Shown here in pieces: positions 19,913-29,403 of a DNA stretch of 64,000 nucleotides. Origin of the DNA: JAIOZK01 sp964468645. Its GTDB lineage: Bacteria > Bacteroidota > Bacteroidia > Bacteroidales > JAIOZK01. Every line of letters begins with the position of its first letter. The first letter of the stretch is position 1. Where the stretch lies: NCBI GenBank assembly GCA_964468645.1, contig CAYXUU010000030.1, positions 1 through 64,000 on the forward strand, written 5' to 3'. The translations under genes were made by a program, and so were the position numbers. The notes below the pieces were generated by a model. It was not told the DNA's origin, searched no databases, and saw only the letters and a program-made list of their open reading frames with translations.

Positions 19913-21592
19913 ATGCATTTGTTTTTAATATTTAACATATTGACACTGAAACATCTCGTTTGTAAAATCACAATTCTTACTTCCCTGGTAATTTGTTCTG
20001 GTTATTTAGTGGCCCAGAATGGTACAGATATTTTATTGAACCTCGGTGAGAATTACAGATTGTATCCTTCGGGCACAACACAAACAGAAGTTTTTATTGT
20101 CAAAAGTCCTTTGAACCAGGATATATTGTTTTCATCCTGCAACACCCTGACCTTCATCCCCTTTTTTATCAGCGAGGGGATCTTTGTTACTACAGATGCC
20201 GGTAACAGCTGGTATGGAAATGATACATGCACAGGAGAACCCATCGATTTTCATGGTGGCGATCCCGGGATCGCTATTGATAAAAATGGCACATTCATCA
20301 TTACCCGCCTTGGCAGATCCCCTTTTACCGGGTTATATTCACATTATTCCACTGACAATGGCCTGACATGGTCGGTACAGAAGGTTATTTCTACCGATGA
20401 TCTTGAACGTGCCGCGGTGGCAACAGATGCAATTCCATCCAGTTTAAATTATGGTAGAACGTATGCTGTCTGGATCAAATTTGCCCTTCCCTTCCCATTG
20501 ATGTTTTCATATACTGATGATGGTGCCCAAAGCTGGTCAACACCCCAACAGGTAAACAATCCATCACACAGAAGTGCTGGTGGTGATATCGCAGTTGGCC
20601 CGGATGGTGAAGTTTATACATGCTGGGCAGGCGTAACCGAAACTTCCCCTTTTAAAGAGATACTGGTTGGATTTGGGTCTTCGGATGATGGGGGTGGGAA
20701 CTGGAATGTTACAGAAGAAGCCTATCCGGTTAATGGCATCACAGGTGTATTGCCGGACAAGGATAATATCAGGGTGAATGGCTTGCCATCAATAGCCATT
20801 GATATTACGAACGGCCCCAGGCAAGAGTGGATCTACATTGTTACCGGTCAGAAAGATCTGCCACCCGCCGGAAGCGATCCGGATATTATCCTGAATCGTT
20901 CCACAGATGGTGGCCTGACATGGTCGGGGGGAATACGTGTTAATCAGGACGCCCTGGACAATGGAAAAACGCAATACTTCCCGGCTATTCATATAGATAA
21001 ATTCGGCGCTGTAAATGTTATTTTTTATGATGACAGGAATACCACCTTTGATTCAACGGGTATATTCCTTGCGCGCTCAACTGACGGGGGGGATAACTGG
21101 AAAGAATATGAGATAAGCGATCATAATTTTAAACCAACACCCATCGGTGGTCTTGGGCAGGGATACCAGGGAGATAATATTGACCTGACATCAACAAATA
21201 AAAAGATATGGCCTGTTTGGATGGATAATTCCACAGGCGTTTATCAGATATGGACGGTGCCGATCGATTTTTCCAGTATTAGTGAGATTGGTGAGGTTGA
21301 TCAGCCATCGTTATTATTCAACTTAGAGGTATATCCTAATCCGAGTTCAGCAGTATTCTATTTAAGTTGGAAGTCCTCAGTTGGAAGTTCACAATCTCCA
21401 ATCGCCAAAGAATCTGATATATCTTTATATGATCTGAATGGGAGCAAAATTTACTTTTCTGGGAAGTACAAACAGCCAATTGATGATCATACCTTAAGGT
21501 TAGATGTTACTAATCTTCCCAAAGGAATTTACCTTATTAATATACAGATTGGAAATGAGATAATAGTGAAGAAAGTAATCAAGGCGAACTGA
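19913..21592 (+). CDS. Secreted sialidase-like (Asp-box/BNR) protein with T9SS tail
   Basis: A 559-residue exported protein. N-terminal hydrophobic signal ends near SGYLVAQNG (about 36-38). The body is a six-bladed sialidase-type propeller with at least five Asp-box motifs (STDNGLTWS, TDDGAQSWS, SDDGGGNWN, STDGGLTWS, STDGGDNWK). The catalytic Arg triad of true sialidases cannot be assigned by eye, so enzymatic activity is unproven. The C-terminal 90 residues (LEVYPNPSSAVFYLS ... LPKGIYLINIQIGNEIIVKKVI) are a type A T9SS sorting domain, so the protein should be exported across the outer membrane and cell-attached or released. It follows the TonB receptor by 85 bp and may share its transcript. 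Confidence 0.85.
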   Translation: MHLFLIFNILTLKHLVCKITILTSLVICSGYLVAQNGTDILLNLGENYRLYPSGTTQTEVFIVKSPLNQDILFSSCNTLTFIPFFISEGIFVTTDAGNSWYGNDTCTGEPIDFHGGDPGIAIDKNGTFIITRLGRSPFTGLYSHYSTDNGLTWSVQKVISTDDLERAAVATDAIPSSLNYGRTYAVWIKFALPFPLMFSYTDDGAQSWSTPQQVNNPSHRSAGGDIAVGPDGEVYTCWAGVTETSPFKEILVGFGSSDDGGGNWNVTEEAYPVNGITGVLPDKDNIRVNGLPSIAIDITNGPRQEWIYIVTGQKDLPPAGSDPDIILNRSTDGGLTWSGGIRVNQDALDNGKTQYFPAIHIDKFGAVNVIFYDDRNTTFDSTGIFLARSTDGGDNWKEYEISDHNFKPTPIGGLGQGYQGDNIDLTSTNKKIWPVWMDNSTGVYQIWTVPIDFSSISEIGEVDQPSLLFNLEVYPNPSSAVFYLSWKSSVGSSQSPIAKESDISLYDLNGSKIYFSGKYKQPIDDHTLRLDVTNLPKGIYLINIQIGNEIIVKKVIKAN

Positions 21593-21609
21593 TAATATAG
21601 AACACAGTT

Positions 21610-21623
21610 CCGATAGCTATCGG
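21610..21623. repeat. Palindrome CCGATAGCTATCGG
   Basis: A perfect 14-bp palindrome in the gap between two convergent genes (stops at 21592 and 21690). It may act as a bidirectional terminator or belong to a dispersed palindrome family; I recall similar CCGATAGCTATCGG sequences in Bacteroidota intergenic DNA but could not check. Confidence 0.5.
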
Positions 21624-21689
21624 GATTTTGATTGTTATGATCAGTTACGATATTCTATAATCATAAAAATCATAAGGATCAGCGTTCTA

Positions 21690-23006
21690 TTATTTTATAA
21701 TGATCATTTTCCTTGTCAATGAGATGCTGGTTGTTTCCAGCCTGTATAAGTAAATTCCTTCAGGCAAAGCAGAGGCATCAAAGAAAATTTCATGGTATCC
21801 TGATTGTAATTCTTGCTTTTCAAAAAATACAATCTCATTCCCATTCAGATCAAATATTTTAATGCAAGCATGCTGTGTTGGAGCTAATGATTCTGGTATA
21901 TGAAATTTAATAGTAGTTCCCATACTGAATGGATTAGGATAGTTCTGATGAAGTATAATACTATCAATTTGATCATCTGATATTGATTCAACCTGAACAG
22001 GAAAAGGTGGTTTGTATTTCAATACAGCACCTTCATGCCCCACAGCAAAACCATGTAGTGAATCTGGAAACATCACATCAAAAATTGAAGTGGAACCGGG
22101 TGTTGCAATTTCTATCCAGGTAAGTCCGGTATCCAGGGTGTAAATAAATTTTTGCCTGGGCCCAAGGGGCGCCCATGCTTCATATTCTGTTCTGAAGTCG
22201 ATATCATAGGCATTGCCCTGAAATCCCGGTTCAACATATTCCCAGCTTGATCCTCCGTTGGATGTCCAGAGCATCCCTACCCCGTAACCAAAATCAGGAT
22301 CGCCCCCGGCACCGACGACGTTGATGGAATCGAAGAGGTGAAGTCCATGAACCTCATCGGCTGGTGCATAAACCGGTTCAATAGCATGCCAGAGTTCTCC
22401 GCCATTATTTGTGTGCCAGATAACACCGGCGATATCAAAAATACCTCCCGATGCATAACCATAGTTGTCATCATAAAATTGAATATCCAGAACAGGGAAG
22501 AAGGCAAGTATTGAAGTATCAACAACCGCCTGGTTCCAGGTCATCCCGCCATCAAAAGTTTTAACAAGAGCATGGGGACGGCCTCCCATCCATCCGTTCA
22601 GAGAGTCAAGGAAAAGCATACATGTTATGAAAATGTTTTCTTCCGGGTAGGTCTCGGTACTCCAGTTTATTCCTCCATCAGTTGTTTTCAGCAATACAGT
22701 ACCAAAAGGTACTGAAATAAAATTAAAGGATGATGCCCAGCCAAGATGTCTGTTCAGAAAAAAAACATCCATGATATCATTATTGGTCTGACTGTTTTGA
22801 ATGTCCCAGGATAATCCCCCATTTACTGTATGCAAGATTGTTCCTGAATCACCCGCCACCCATCCAAACAAACTATCAACAAAACAAACTGAATTTAAAT
22901 TTTTGCTTACCGGCACATCAAGCTTTTCCCAGGTACCCTGGGCATTGGTTACATAAACCAGGAGCATAAAATTGAGCAGCAATATTTTTTTAAAAGTCCT
23001 TATCAA
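21690..23006 (-). CDS. Secreted YCF48/BNR-repeat protein with T9SS tail
   Basis: A 438-residue protein. The N-terminus IRTFKKILLLNFMLLVYVTN is a signal peptide (cleavage near NAQG, 23). The start is TTG at 23006: no in-frame ATG occurs before a stop nine bases upstream, and the next Met would destroy the signal. Repeats with GG-W pairs (TVNGGLSWD, TTDGGINWS, TFDGGMTWN, TNNGGELWH, TSNGGSSWE) each preceded by GW or GYASG elements fit the YCF48-like beta-propeller fold. The tail (QNYPNPFSMGTTIKFHIPE ... PEGIYLYRLETTSISLTRKM) is a type A T9SS sorting domain. Role unknown; such proteins are common extracellular scaffolds in Bacteroidota. It converges on the Asp-box protein gene. Confidence 0.85.
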   Translation of the reverse strand: MIRTFKKILLLNFMLLVYVTNAQGTWEKLDVPVSKNLNSVCFVDSLFGWVAGDSGTILHTVNGGLSWDIQNSQTNNDIMDVFFLNRHLGWASSFNFISVPFGTVLLKTTDGGINWSTETYPEENIFITCMLFLDSLNGWMGGRPHALVKTFDGGMTWNQAVVDTSILAFFPVLDIQFYDDNYGYASGGIFDIAGVIWHTNNGGELWHAIEPVYAPADEVHGLHLFDSINVVGAGGDPDFGYGVGMLWTSNGGSSWEYVEPGFQGNAYDIDFRTEYEAWAPLGPRQKFIYTLDTGLTWIEIATPGSTSIFDVMFPDSLHGFAVGHEGAVLKYKPPFPVQVESISDDQIDSIILHQNYPNPFSMGTTIKFHIPESLAPTQHACIKIFDLNGNEIVFFEKQELQSGYHEIFFDASALPEGIYLYRLETTSISLTRKMIIIK

Positions 23007-23079
23007 TATTGTTTATTCAGGTGTAACTGTCAGGAATGTGCAATATACATAATTGAATCCGCTCCGAAAAACAATTTTT

Positions 23080-23173
23080 TGCCACTAAAGCCCTAAAACA
23101 CAAAATAACACAAAATATATTTGTCTGACATTCATTTTTTTGTGGATTTTAGTGTTTTGGTGTTTTAGTGGCA
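23080..23173. repeat. Long inverted repeat between divergent genes
   Basis: tgccactaaa (23080-23089) pairs with tttagtggca (23164-23173), and inner aaaacac / gtgtttt segments can extend the stem. It lies in the 365-bp spacer between the TTG start at 23006 and the ATG at 23372. The same spacer contains TATATTTT at about 23321, a possible -7 box for the downstream gene. No coding frame is seen. Confidence 0.55.
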
Positions 23174-23371
23174 TTTATTAGTTTTCTTACTTATCGGGGT
23201 GGACTCATAATTTGAGGTCAAGTATGAAAGCACAGGCTGCCAGTTGATAAAATCCCTCCACCACTTATCACGGTAAAACCACCGGCTGATATATAGCTGT
23301 TGGAAACAGTATTCAGCGGCTATATTTTTATATTAAACCCTTTATTAATAATATTTAAATCCACGTTAATC

Positions 23372-25381
23372 ATGAAACCTAAAATGAACAGCAATCCCCC
23401 GGGCAACCTGATTAAATTCAGGAATTCATTTGTATTTATACTTATCTTTTCCCTTTTGCCTCTGGCAGCGACTACCCAGGTCAGTATTAGCAATGATGGT
23501 AGTGAGGCACATCTCTCAGCAATGCTCGAAGTGAAGTCTAATAATAAGGGATTACTGATTCCGAGAATATCCACCCTGAACAGAGGCATCCTAGGACTTG
23601 TTGCCCAGGGTGGCTTAATGGTTTACGACACCAATTTCAAGAGCTTTTTTATTCACAATGGTAGTCAGTGGAATATATTATCAACAGGTAATTTTTGGAC
23701 GAAAACCGGTAGATACCTGTATCTTTCAAATAGTTCAGATTCATTGGGGATTGGAACTACAGTCCCTGCAAGGAAATTTGAAGTAAGTGGCGGCTTATGG
23801 ACAGCAAGAATAAGTTCACCGACCAATGGTGGTGCATTCATAGAGTTTCTTGGAACAAATACGACGAACTGGGCTTTTGGAACCTGGAGTGGTGCAGCCC
23901 AGCTTTCTTCTTCAGATGATGCTTTTGCAACATCTCAATCGGAATATATTTTTGATACAGATAGTTTCAATCCATACACCGATGATTCTAAATATCTGGG
24001 AACCAGTTCCAAGCGCTGGAAGAATACCTATAGCATTGATGGCGATTTCAGTGGAAATGTAGGCATTGGTACGACTAATCCTGCGAGAGCGCTTGAGGTA
24101 AGCGGATACTGGAGAACAGCAAGATTGAGCTCAACATCCTATTCGGGTGCTTATCTGGAGTTTGTAGGAACCAGTGCAACAGATTGGGCTATTGGTACAT
24201 GGGAAGGTACCACCCGTATATCATCATCTACCGATGAATTTGCATCTTCACATAGTGAGTTTATTTTTACTACGGATAGATTCGGCCCTTTTGTTGACGA
24301 CTCCAAAAACCTGGGAAGCGAATCCAAACGCTGGAAAAACCTGTATAGTATCGATGGGGATTTTAGTGGGGCAGTGGGAATTGGAACATCCAGCCCTGCA
24401 AGAACACTCGAAGTAACAGGACCTATGCGAACTGCCAGATTAAGTTCAACATCAGATGGGGCTTATCTTGAATTCTTAGCTACCAATGCTACCGACTGGT
24501 GTATTGGAACCAGGGATGGCTCTGCACGTATAATATCATCAACTGACGAATTCGCAACCTCAAATACTCAATATTTCTTTTTTACTGATAAGTTTTATCC
24601 CTCGAGTAATAATACCAAGGATTTGGGATTAAGCTCCTATCGATGGAAAAAAACATACAGTGTTGACGGCGATTTCAGCGGTGATATTATTATCGATGGG
24701 GATATGGGTATTGGTACCTCAACACCCTCACGAACACTGGAAGTAAGAGGCCCACTGAAGACTGCCAGGTTGAGTTCAACCACCAATCCGGGAGCTTATC
24801 TTGAATTTGTCGGAACCGACCCTGTTGATTGGGCAATAGGGACCAGGGAAGGCTCTGCACGAATACTCTCATCTACAGATGAATTTACAAACACAGATGT
24901 TGAATATTATTTTCATACAGATAAATTTTCCCCTGCTACCGGTAATTCAAAAGATTTAGGTGAAAGCTCCAAACGCTGGAAAAACACTTACAGTATCGAT
25001 GGTGATTTTAGTGGGAAGGTTGCCATTGGAGGAACATATGCATCAGGTTACAAACTTTCCGTTGATGGTAAGATTGCTTGTGAAGAGGTACTGGTTGATG
25101 ATGATGGAAGCTGGCCCGATTATGTGTTCGACGATAGTTACCAATTAATGAACCTCCGGGAACTGGACCAAAATATCCAGGAATACAAACATTTGCCTGG
25201 TATACCTTCATCTGCTGATGTAAAAGAAAATGGAGTACTTGTAGGTGATTTTCAGAAGAAACTATTGGAGAAAATTGAGGAACTTACACTTTATCTGATC
25301 CAGCAGGACAATAAGATAGCATTGCTGGAGGCAGAGATTGAAAGCATGAAATCTATAATTAATCCTGGAAATCATGAATAA
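23372..25381 (+). CDS. Cassette gene A: secreted modular repeat protein with coiled-coil tail
   Basis: A 669-residue protein from ATG 23372. A signal peptide ending PLAATTQ leads into the Bacteroidota module VSISNDGSEAHLSAMLEVKS, GLLIPRIS, FFIHNGSQWNIL. About five modules of 95-105 residues follow, each with GIGTxxPARxLEV, TARLSSTS.GAYLEFVGT, DWAIGT, ISSSTDEF, SKRWKNxYSIDGDFSG. The tail has YKLSVDGKIACEEVLV, WPDYVFDDSY, HLPGIPSSADV and a final coiled coil (LLEKIEELTLYLIQQDNKIALLEAEI), a layout known from fibre-like proteins that form oligomers. Function unknown; probably an exported fibre subunit. Its stop overlaps the start of gene B by 8 bases, indicating translational coupling. Paralogues: 33918-35768 (IS-disrupted) and 37799-38403 (remnant). 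Confidence 0.85.
   Translation: MKPKMNSNPPGNLIKFRNSFVFILIFSLLPLAATTQVSISNDGSEAHLSAMLEVKSNNKGLLIPRISTLNRGILGLVAQGGLMVYDTNFKSFFIHNGSQWNILSTGNFWTKTGRYLYLSNSSDSLGIGTTVPARKFEVSGGLWTARISSPTNGGAFIEFLGTNTTNWAFGTWSGAAQLSSSDDAFATSQSEYIFDTDSFNPYTDDSKYLGTSSKRWKNTYSIDGDFSGNVGIGTTNPARALEVSGYWRTARLSSTSYSGAYLEFVGTSATDWAIGTWEGTTRISSSTDEFASSHSEFIFTTDRFGPFVDDSKNLGSESKRWKNLYSIDGDFSGAVGIGTSSPARTLEVTGPMRTARLSSTSDGAYLEFLATNATDWCIGTRDGSARIISSTDEFATSNTQYFFFTDKFYPSSNNTKDLGLSSYRWKKTYSVDGDFSGDIIIDGDMGIGTSTPSRTLEVRGPLKTARLSSTTNPGAYLEFVGTDPVDWAIGTREGSARILSSTDEFTNTDVEYYFHTDKFSPATGNSKDLGESSKRWKNTYSIDGDFSGKVAIGGTYASGYKLSVDGKIACEEVLVDDDGSWPDYVFDDSYQLMNLRELDQNIQEYKHLPGIPSSADVKENGVLVGDFQKKLLEKIEELTLYLIQQDNKIALLEAEIESMKSIINPGNHE
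25374..25381 (+). other. ATGAATAA start/stop overlap coupling cassette genes A and B
   Basis: The A stop (TAA 25379-25381) and the B start (ATG 25374-25376) share eight bases. The minus-strand copy has the same eight bases at 33925-33918. Such overlaps usually mean that ribosomes ending A begin B. Confidence 0.9.
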
Positions 25382-27944
25382 ACTCACAGGAATATTGATA
25401 TTGGTACTGATATCCTCAGTAATCTCGGCACAACAGGGATTACCCTTCAAATTGTGGCAGGATCCGGCAACCCGCGATTTCAGATCAATACAACGGGAAG
25501 TGGAAACCTATTTCACAGGAAAGAATAAAGGCAGGGGTTCAGGGTATAAACAATGGAAACGCTGGGAATTTATTAACAAAAATAGACTAACGCCGGATGG
25601 TAAAATAATCAATATCGCAGCCAAGAATTTTCAGGAATTTCAGGAATACTTGGCAGAACTCGAAAAGAACGGAACCACTGATGGATCACGCTCTGTTACC
25701 AACGGAGAGTGGGAAAGCCTGGGCATAGATTTTTTTGTTAATGGAGCTGGTTGGAATCCAGGTATCGGAAGAGTGAACGTTATTGAATTTCATCCCACGA
25801 ATCCCAACATATACTGGGTTGGATGCCCGTCAGGGGGATTATGGAAAACAACAAATGACGGCAATACCTGGATACCATTAACCGACGGCATGCCCAGAAT
25901 AGGCGTATCAGGTATTGCAGTGGATTATACCAATACAAATGTAATCTATATCCTTACAGGTGATGGTGATGGTTCATCCACCCATTCTGTGGGTATCCTG
26001 AAAACTACAAATGGAGGGGATACCTGGCTGAATACAGAGCTTACCTGGGATCCTGACGACTTTGTGAGAAGCTATAAACTTATCATGCATCCAACCGATC
26101 ATCAAACACTCTTTGCTGTAACTTCTGAAGGAATTTATAAAACGGTTAATGGAGGTAATATCTGGACACAGAAAAGCGCAGGTTGGTTCTTTGATATTGA
26201 ATTTAAACCCAATGACCCGAGTATCATATACGCCTGCAAAGCATCTCAATTTTACAAATCCATTAATACTGGTGACACATGGAACCCAATTATTCCAGGT
26301 GTGCCCACCGGATGTGAAAGAATGGCAATTGCAGTCTCCCCCAGCAATTTTAATTATGTATATATACTGGCAGGACCTGCCATTGATTCAGGAAGCTTTA
26401 AAGGGATTTACAGATCCAATAACAGTGGTGATTCTTTTGATCCGAAAGCTGATACCCCCAACATACTAGGATATTCTATTACTGGTGATGATGATAAACA
26501 CCAAACATCATATGACCTTGCACTGGTAGTTTCCAGAACGAATGTGGGACATCTTATCTCCGGGGGCATCAATACCTGGAAATCGACCGACTATGGATCG
26601 AATTGGTATTGCATTTCGGACTGGGATGGATATACCGATACTATTGGATATACCCATGCTGACATTCACAACCTGACGATTAATCCACTTAACAATAAAC
26701 TTTACTGTTGTAGTGATGGCGGATTATTTAGCTCCACAGATTTCGGTGAAACGTGGACAGATCATTCTGACGGGCTTGAAATAACCCAATGGTACCGAAT
26801 AGCCGGCTTTGAAAATAATCCGTACCTGATCATTGGAGGGACCCAGGATAATGGTTGCAATAAATGGATAGGGGGAAGTACCATGTTACATATTCTCGGT
26901 GCAGATGGTATGGATTGTATAATCGATCATACTTATTCAAATATTATGTATTATTCCTCACAAAATGGCGAGTTAAGAAAGTCAATAGACGGAGGATCTT
27001 CCTATACAGAAATATGGCCTGACAGTGCCAAAGGTTCATGGGTTACTCCCTTTATAATGCATCCGAATAATTCATCAATAATTTATGGTGGCTATGACAG
27101 TGTTCATAAAAGTACCGATGGTGGCAATAGCTGGACCAGCAAAGTTGTTGACGGAAGAGGGGCAATGGCAATCGGGATAAATTATCCAGGCAGGGTGTAT
27201 GCATCCTTCCAGGATGATATATGGATGTCGAACGATGGTGCAAATACCTGGACACCTATCAGTGCAGGCCTTCCAGGGATGGGGATAGCCATTACCTTTA
27301 TTACAGTAAATCCAGATCAATCAAGCGAAGTATTTGTAACACTCGCCGGTTATGATATCGGTCAGAAGGTTTATAAATCCATAAATGCCGGATCAACATG
27401 GACAAATATCTCAGGAACCTTGCCAAATGTTCCCATGAACTGTATTGTTTATGAAGATTGTAATGGTTCACCGGATGATGCATTGTATGTTGGTACTGAT
27501 ATCGGGGTGTTTTACAGGAACGGCACAATGAGTGACTGGATACCGTTTAGAAACGGCCTGCCAACAGTTCCGGTTTTTGATATGGAGATCAATTATACCA
27601 TAGGAATGATAAGGGCAGGGACTTATGGCCGTGGCATCTGGGAATCGGATCTTTATGCTGATTGCCCGGCTAATTACACCCTTACCCCAGCCAATGATCC
27701 AGGTAATCCTAATTACACGGGTTTTCAATTTTATGAAGCAGGTAGCTGGATAACCTCAACCAGGGTGATTACCGGAGGGGAAGGGACAGATGTAACATAC
27801 AAAGCGGGTGGCAGCATTAAACTGCTCCAGGGATTTCATGTTAAAAAGGGTAACAGGTTTGAAGCACTGCGCGGGCCATGTGAGGCTACTGCTGCACCTG
27901 TTACTATTAAACCTGCAAAAGGTGTGTATGCAGGGTCGCTGTAA
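25374..27944 (+). CDS. Cassette gene B: secreted VPS10/BNR-propeller protein
   Basis: An 856-residue protein. Signal peptide 1-20 (LTGILILVLISSVISAQQ). The body is a large beta-propeller of the sortilin/VPS10 or xyloglucanase-like kind: many GG-TW motifs (TTNDGNTWIPL, TTNGGDTWLNT, STDFGETWTDH, STDGGNSWTSK), WVGCPSGGLWKT near 140, and YGRGIWESDL near the end of the propeller. Then comes a 3-coathanger segment (STRVITGGEGTDVTYKAGGSI, GFHVKKGNRFEA). Unlike its paralogue at 31040 it has no recognisable T9SS sorting tail after this segment and stops at VYAGSL. Glycan or protein binding is plausible; catalytic residues were not assigned. Coupled to gene A by the ATGAATAA overlap; ends 33 bp from a convergent gene. 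Confidence 0.85.
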   Translation: MNKLTGILILVLISSVISAQQGLPFKLWQDPATRDFRSIQREVETYFTGKNKGRGSGYKQWKRWEFINKNRLTPDGKIINIAAKNFQEFQEYLAELEKNGTTDGSRSVTNGEWESLGIDFFVNGAGWNPGIGRVNVIEFHPTNPNIYWVGCPSGGLWKTTNDGNTWIPLTDGMPRIGVSGIAVDYTNTNVIYILTGDGDGSSTHSVGILKTTNGGDTWLNTELTWDPDDFVRSYKLIMHPTDHQTLFAVTSEGIYKTVNGGNIWTQKSAGWFFDIEFKPNDPSIIYACKASQFYKSINTGDTWNPIIPGVPTGCERMAIAVSPSNFNYVYILAGPAIDSGSFKGIYRSNNSGDSFDPKADTPNILGYSITGDDDKHQTSYDLALVVSRTNVGHLISGGINTWKSTDYGSNWYCISDWDGYTDTIGYTHADIHNLTINPLNNKLYCCSDGGLFSSTDFGETWTDHSDGLEITQWYRIAGFENNPYLIIGGTQDNGCNKWIGGSTMLHILGADGMDCIIDHTYSNIMYYSSQNGELRKSIDGGSSYTEIWPDSAKGSWVTPFIMHPNNSSIIYGGYDSVHKSTDGGNSWTSKVVDGRGAMAIGINYPGRVYASFQDDIWMSNDGANTWTPISAGLPGMGIAITFITVNPDQSSEVFVTLAGYDIGQKVYKSINAGSTWTNISGTLPNVPMNCIVYEDCNGSPDDALYVGTDIGVFYRNGTMSDWIPFRNGLPTVPVFDMEINYTIGMIRAGTYGRGIWESDLYADCPANYTLTPANDPGNPNYTGFQFYEAGSWITSTRVITGGEGTDVTYKAGGSIKLLQGFHVKKGNRFEALRGPCEATAAPVTIKPAKGVYAGSL

Positions 27945-27977
27945 AGGATCATTTAATAATAAGACTTATATTTCCTG

Positions 27978-29390
27978 CTAGTTATTATAAATTTTTATTT
28001 CCCCACCTGCTGAGATTTCAACCTCACCGGTAAATACCATTCCGTTAGTCTCGTTATTCTCAGATACAAACCTGATCTGACCTGTTGAACCGTTTGCTTG
28101 CAGTGTCCCATTAGCATCGATTTTGGAGTTGTTAAGGAATATCAGATCGGCCCCGGCCCCTATGGTTAAAGTCTGTCCGGAGGGAACATTAACATTGCAG
28201 CGTATATAATGTCTCCTGGTATTCTGGTTCAACGGCCCTTTGTATCCATTATAAACACTACCGCATAAGCTTCTGGTTATAACAGGAACCACCCTCAATG
28301 AGGCATCTCCAGCAAACCGCATGCAATTATTTGCGCCTGAACAATCAGGATATGCCAGGTTGGCCTGGTTAAAAGCAGTCTGCACAGTACTGCCTGCATT
28401 CATCCAGGTAAAAAGAGTAGTCTGCCATGATATTGAATTTGGCCAGCAGTTTGTCTCACATGCAACACTGCTCATTCCACAATATCCGACTGCTACCGTA
28501 CCATTGTTTGAGCCCTTTCTAAACTCAAAGGAAAAATGATTAGCTGTCTGATCACACATTCCATTACAACTGCCCAGGAAAGTGAATGCCATGCTGGAAT
28601 ATGCAGTAATCCATGTTCCGATTTCCACCGCGGTAATATCGCTGTCACACTGATTATGATAATCAGAGGAACCTCCATGATCCAATTCATAGAACATTGC
28701 TGTTTCGTCTGACTGAATATGGCTTTGGACCTTTGCATCACTTGCATTTCCAACCCGCTCGGTATTATAACCCATGGTGTTAAACCATACCCTTGCATTT
28801 TCGGCATGGTCGTACCAGATAGGATCCTGGGGACAGGCACCCCAGTCAGGCCCATGTTGTGAGAATCCTTCGTAAGGAGGTGGAATCCCATACCCAAGGT
28901 TTTCACCAGTCATTGCATCAATAATATTTACGATAAATCTGTTAGAATCGATACTTCTTACGATCCAGCAGGGGTTTTCAGGAATAGGTTCAACAGGAAA
29001 TACATCGGTATTTGGAGAGATATAATACAGGCTTGAATACTGTATTTCACCTTCTGCCATAGTTTCCGCCTGGTCCTGTGTGATATCAGGTTCAACTTCC
29101 AGTGGTAGGCCTTCACGCCAGTGTATTGTATCTTCGATGAGTTCATCCGTAATTACATTAAACTGATACCGGATAAAATTCTTTTCAACAATAGCTTCTC
29201 CGATCTTTCTTTGATAAAAGTAAGATACAATTGTATCAATTTGCAGTTTTGTATATACCCGGTCGCTATTATCGTATTTCCTTAACAATTCATCCTGGTT
29301 TGCAACCACCTGTTGACCTGTCAGTATTACCGGACAAGCAATCAGTAAAATAGCGGAGATTATTAATGAAATAATCATTTCTTTTTTCAT
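27978..29390 (-). CDS. Putative secreted clan-CD (gingipain-like) cysteine peptidase
   Basis: A 470-residue protein with a signal peptide ending ILTGQQ (about 26). I infer a gingipain/caspase-like fold from the order of key residues: His238 in ELDHGGSS, Cys275 in FLGSCNGMC, then NNGTVAVGYCGMS and a helix with TLFTWMNAGSTVQTAFNQA, parallel to the C25 protease at 39202 (RDHGY, MNCSTG, GAVGVIAAS). This reading is by pattern only. Residues 30-190 could be a propeptide. The C-terminus (QTLTIGAGADLIFLNNSKID ... EVEISAGGEIKIYNN) is beta-helix-like and may anchor it; no standard T9SS tail. GGAG lies just before its ATG. It starts 13 bp after the A-like gene at 29404-30750, so the two form an operon. 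Confidence 0.6.
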   Translation of the reverse strand: MKKEMIISLIISAILLIACPVILTGQQVVANQDELLRKYDNSDRVYTKLQIDTIVSYFYQRKIGEAIVEKNFIRYQFNVITDELIEDTIHWREGLPLEVEPDITQDQAETMAEGEIQYSSLYYISPNTDVFPVEPIPENPCWIVRSIDSNRFIVNIIDAMTGENLGYGIPPPYEGFSQHGPDWGACPQDPIWYDHAENARVWFNTMGYNTERVGNASDAKVQSHIQSDETAMFYELDHGGSSDYHNQCDSDITAVEIGTWITAYSSMAFTFLGSCNGMCDQTANHFSFEFRKGSNNGTVAVGYCGMSSVACETNCWPNSISWQTTLFTWMNAGSTVQTAFNQANLAYPDCSGANNCMRFAGDASLRVVPVITRSLCGSVYNGYKGPLNQNTRRHYIRCNVNVPSGQTLTIGAGADLIFLNNSKIDANGTLQANGSTGQIRFVSENNETNGMVFTGEVEISAGGEIKIYNN

Positions 29391-29403
29391 TTTAGACTCC
29401 TTT

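Noticed and set aside
19913..23006. Active sialidases
   Set aside because: Asp boxes show only the propeller fold; the Arg triad and catalytic Tyr/Glu of sialidases could not be identified.
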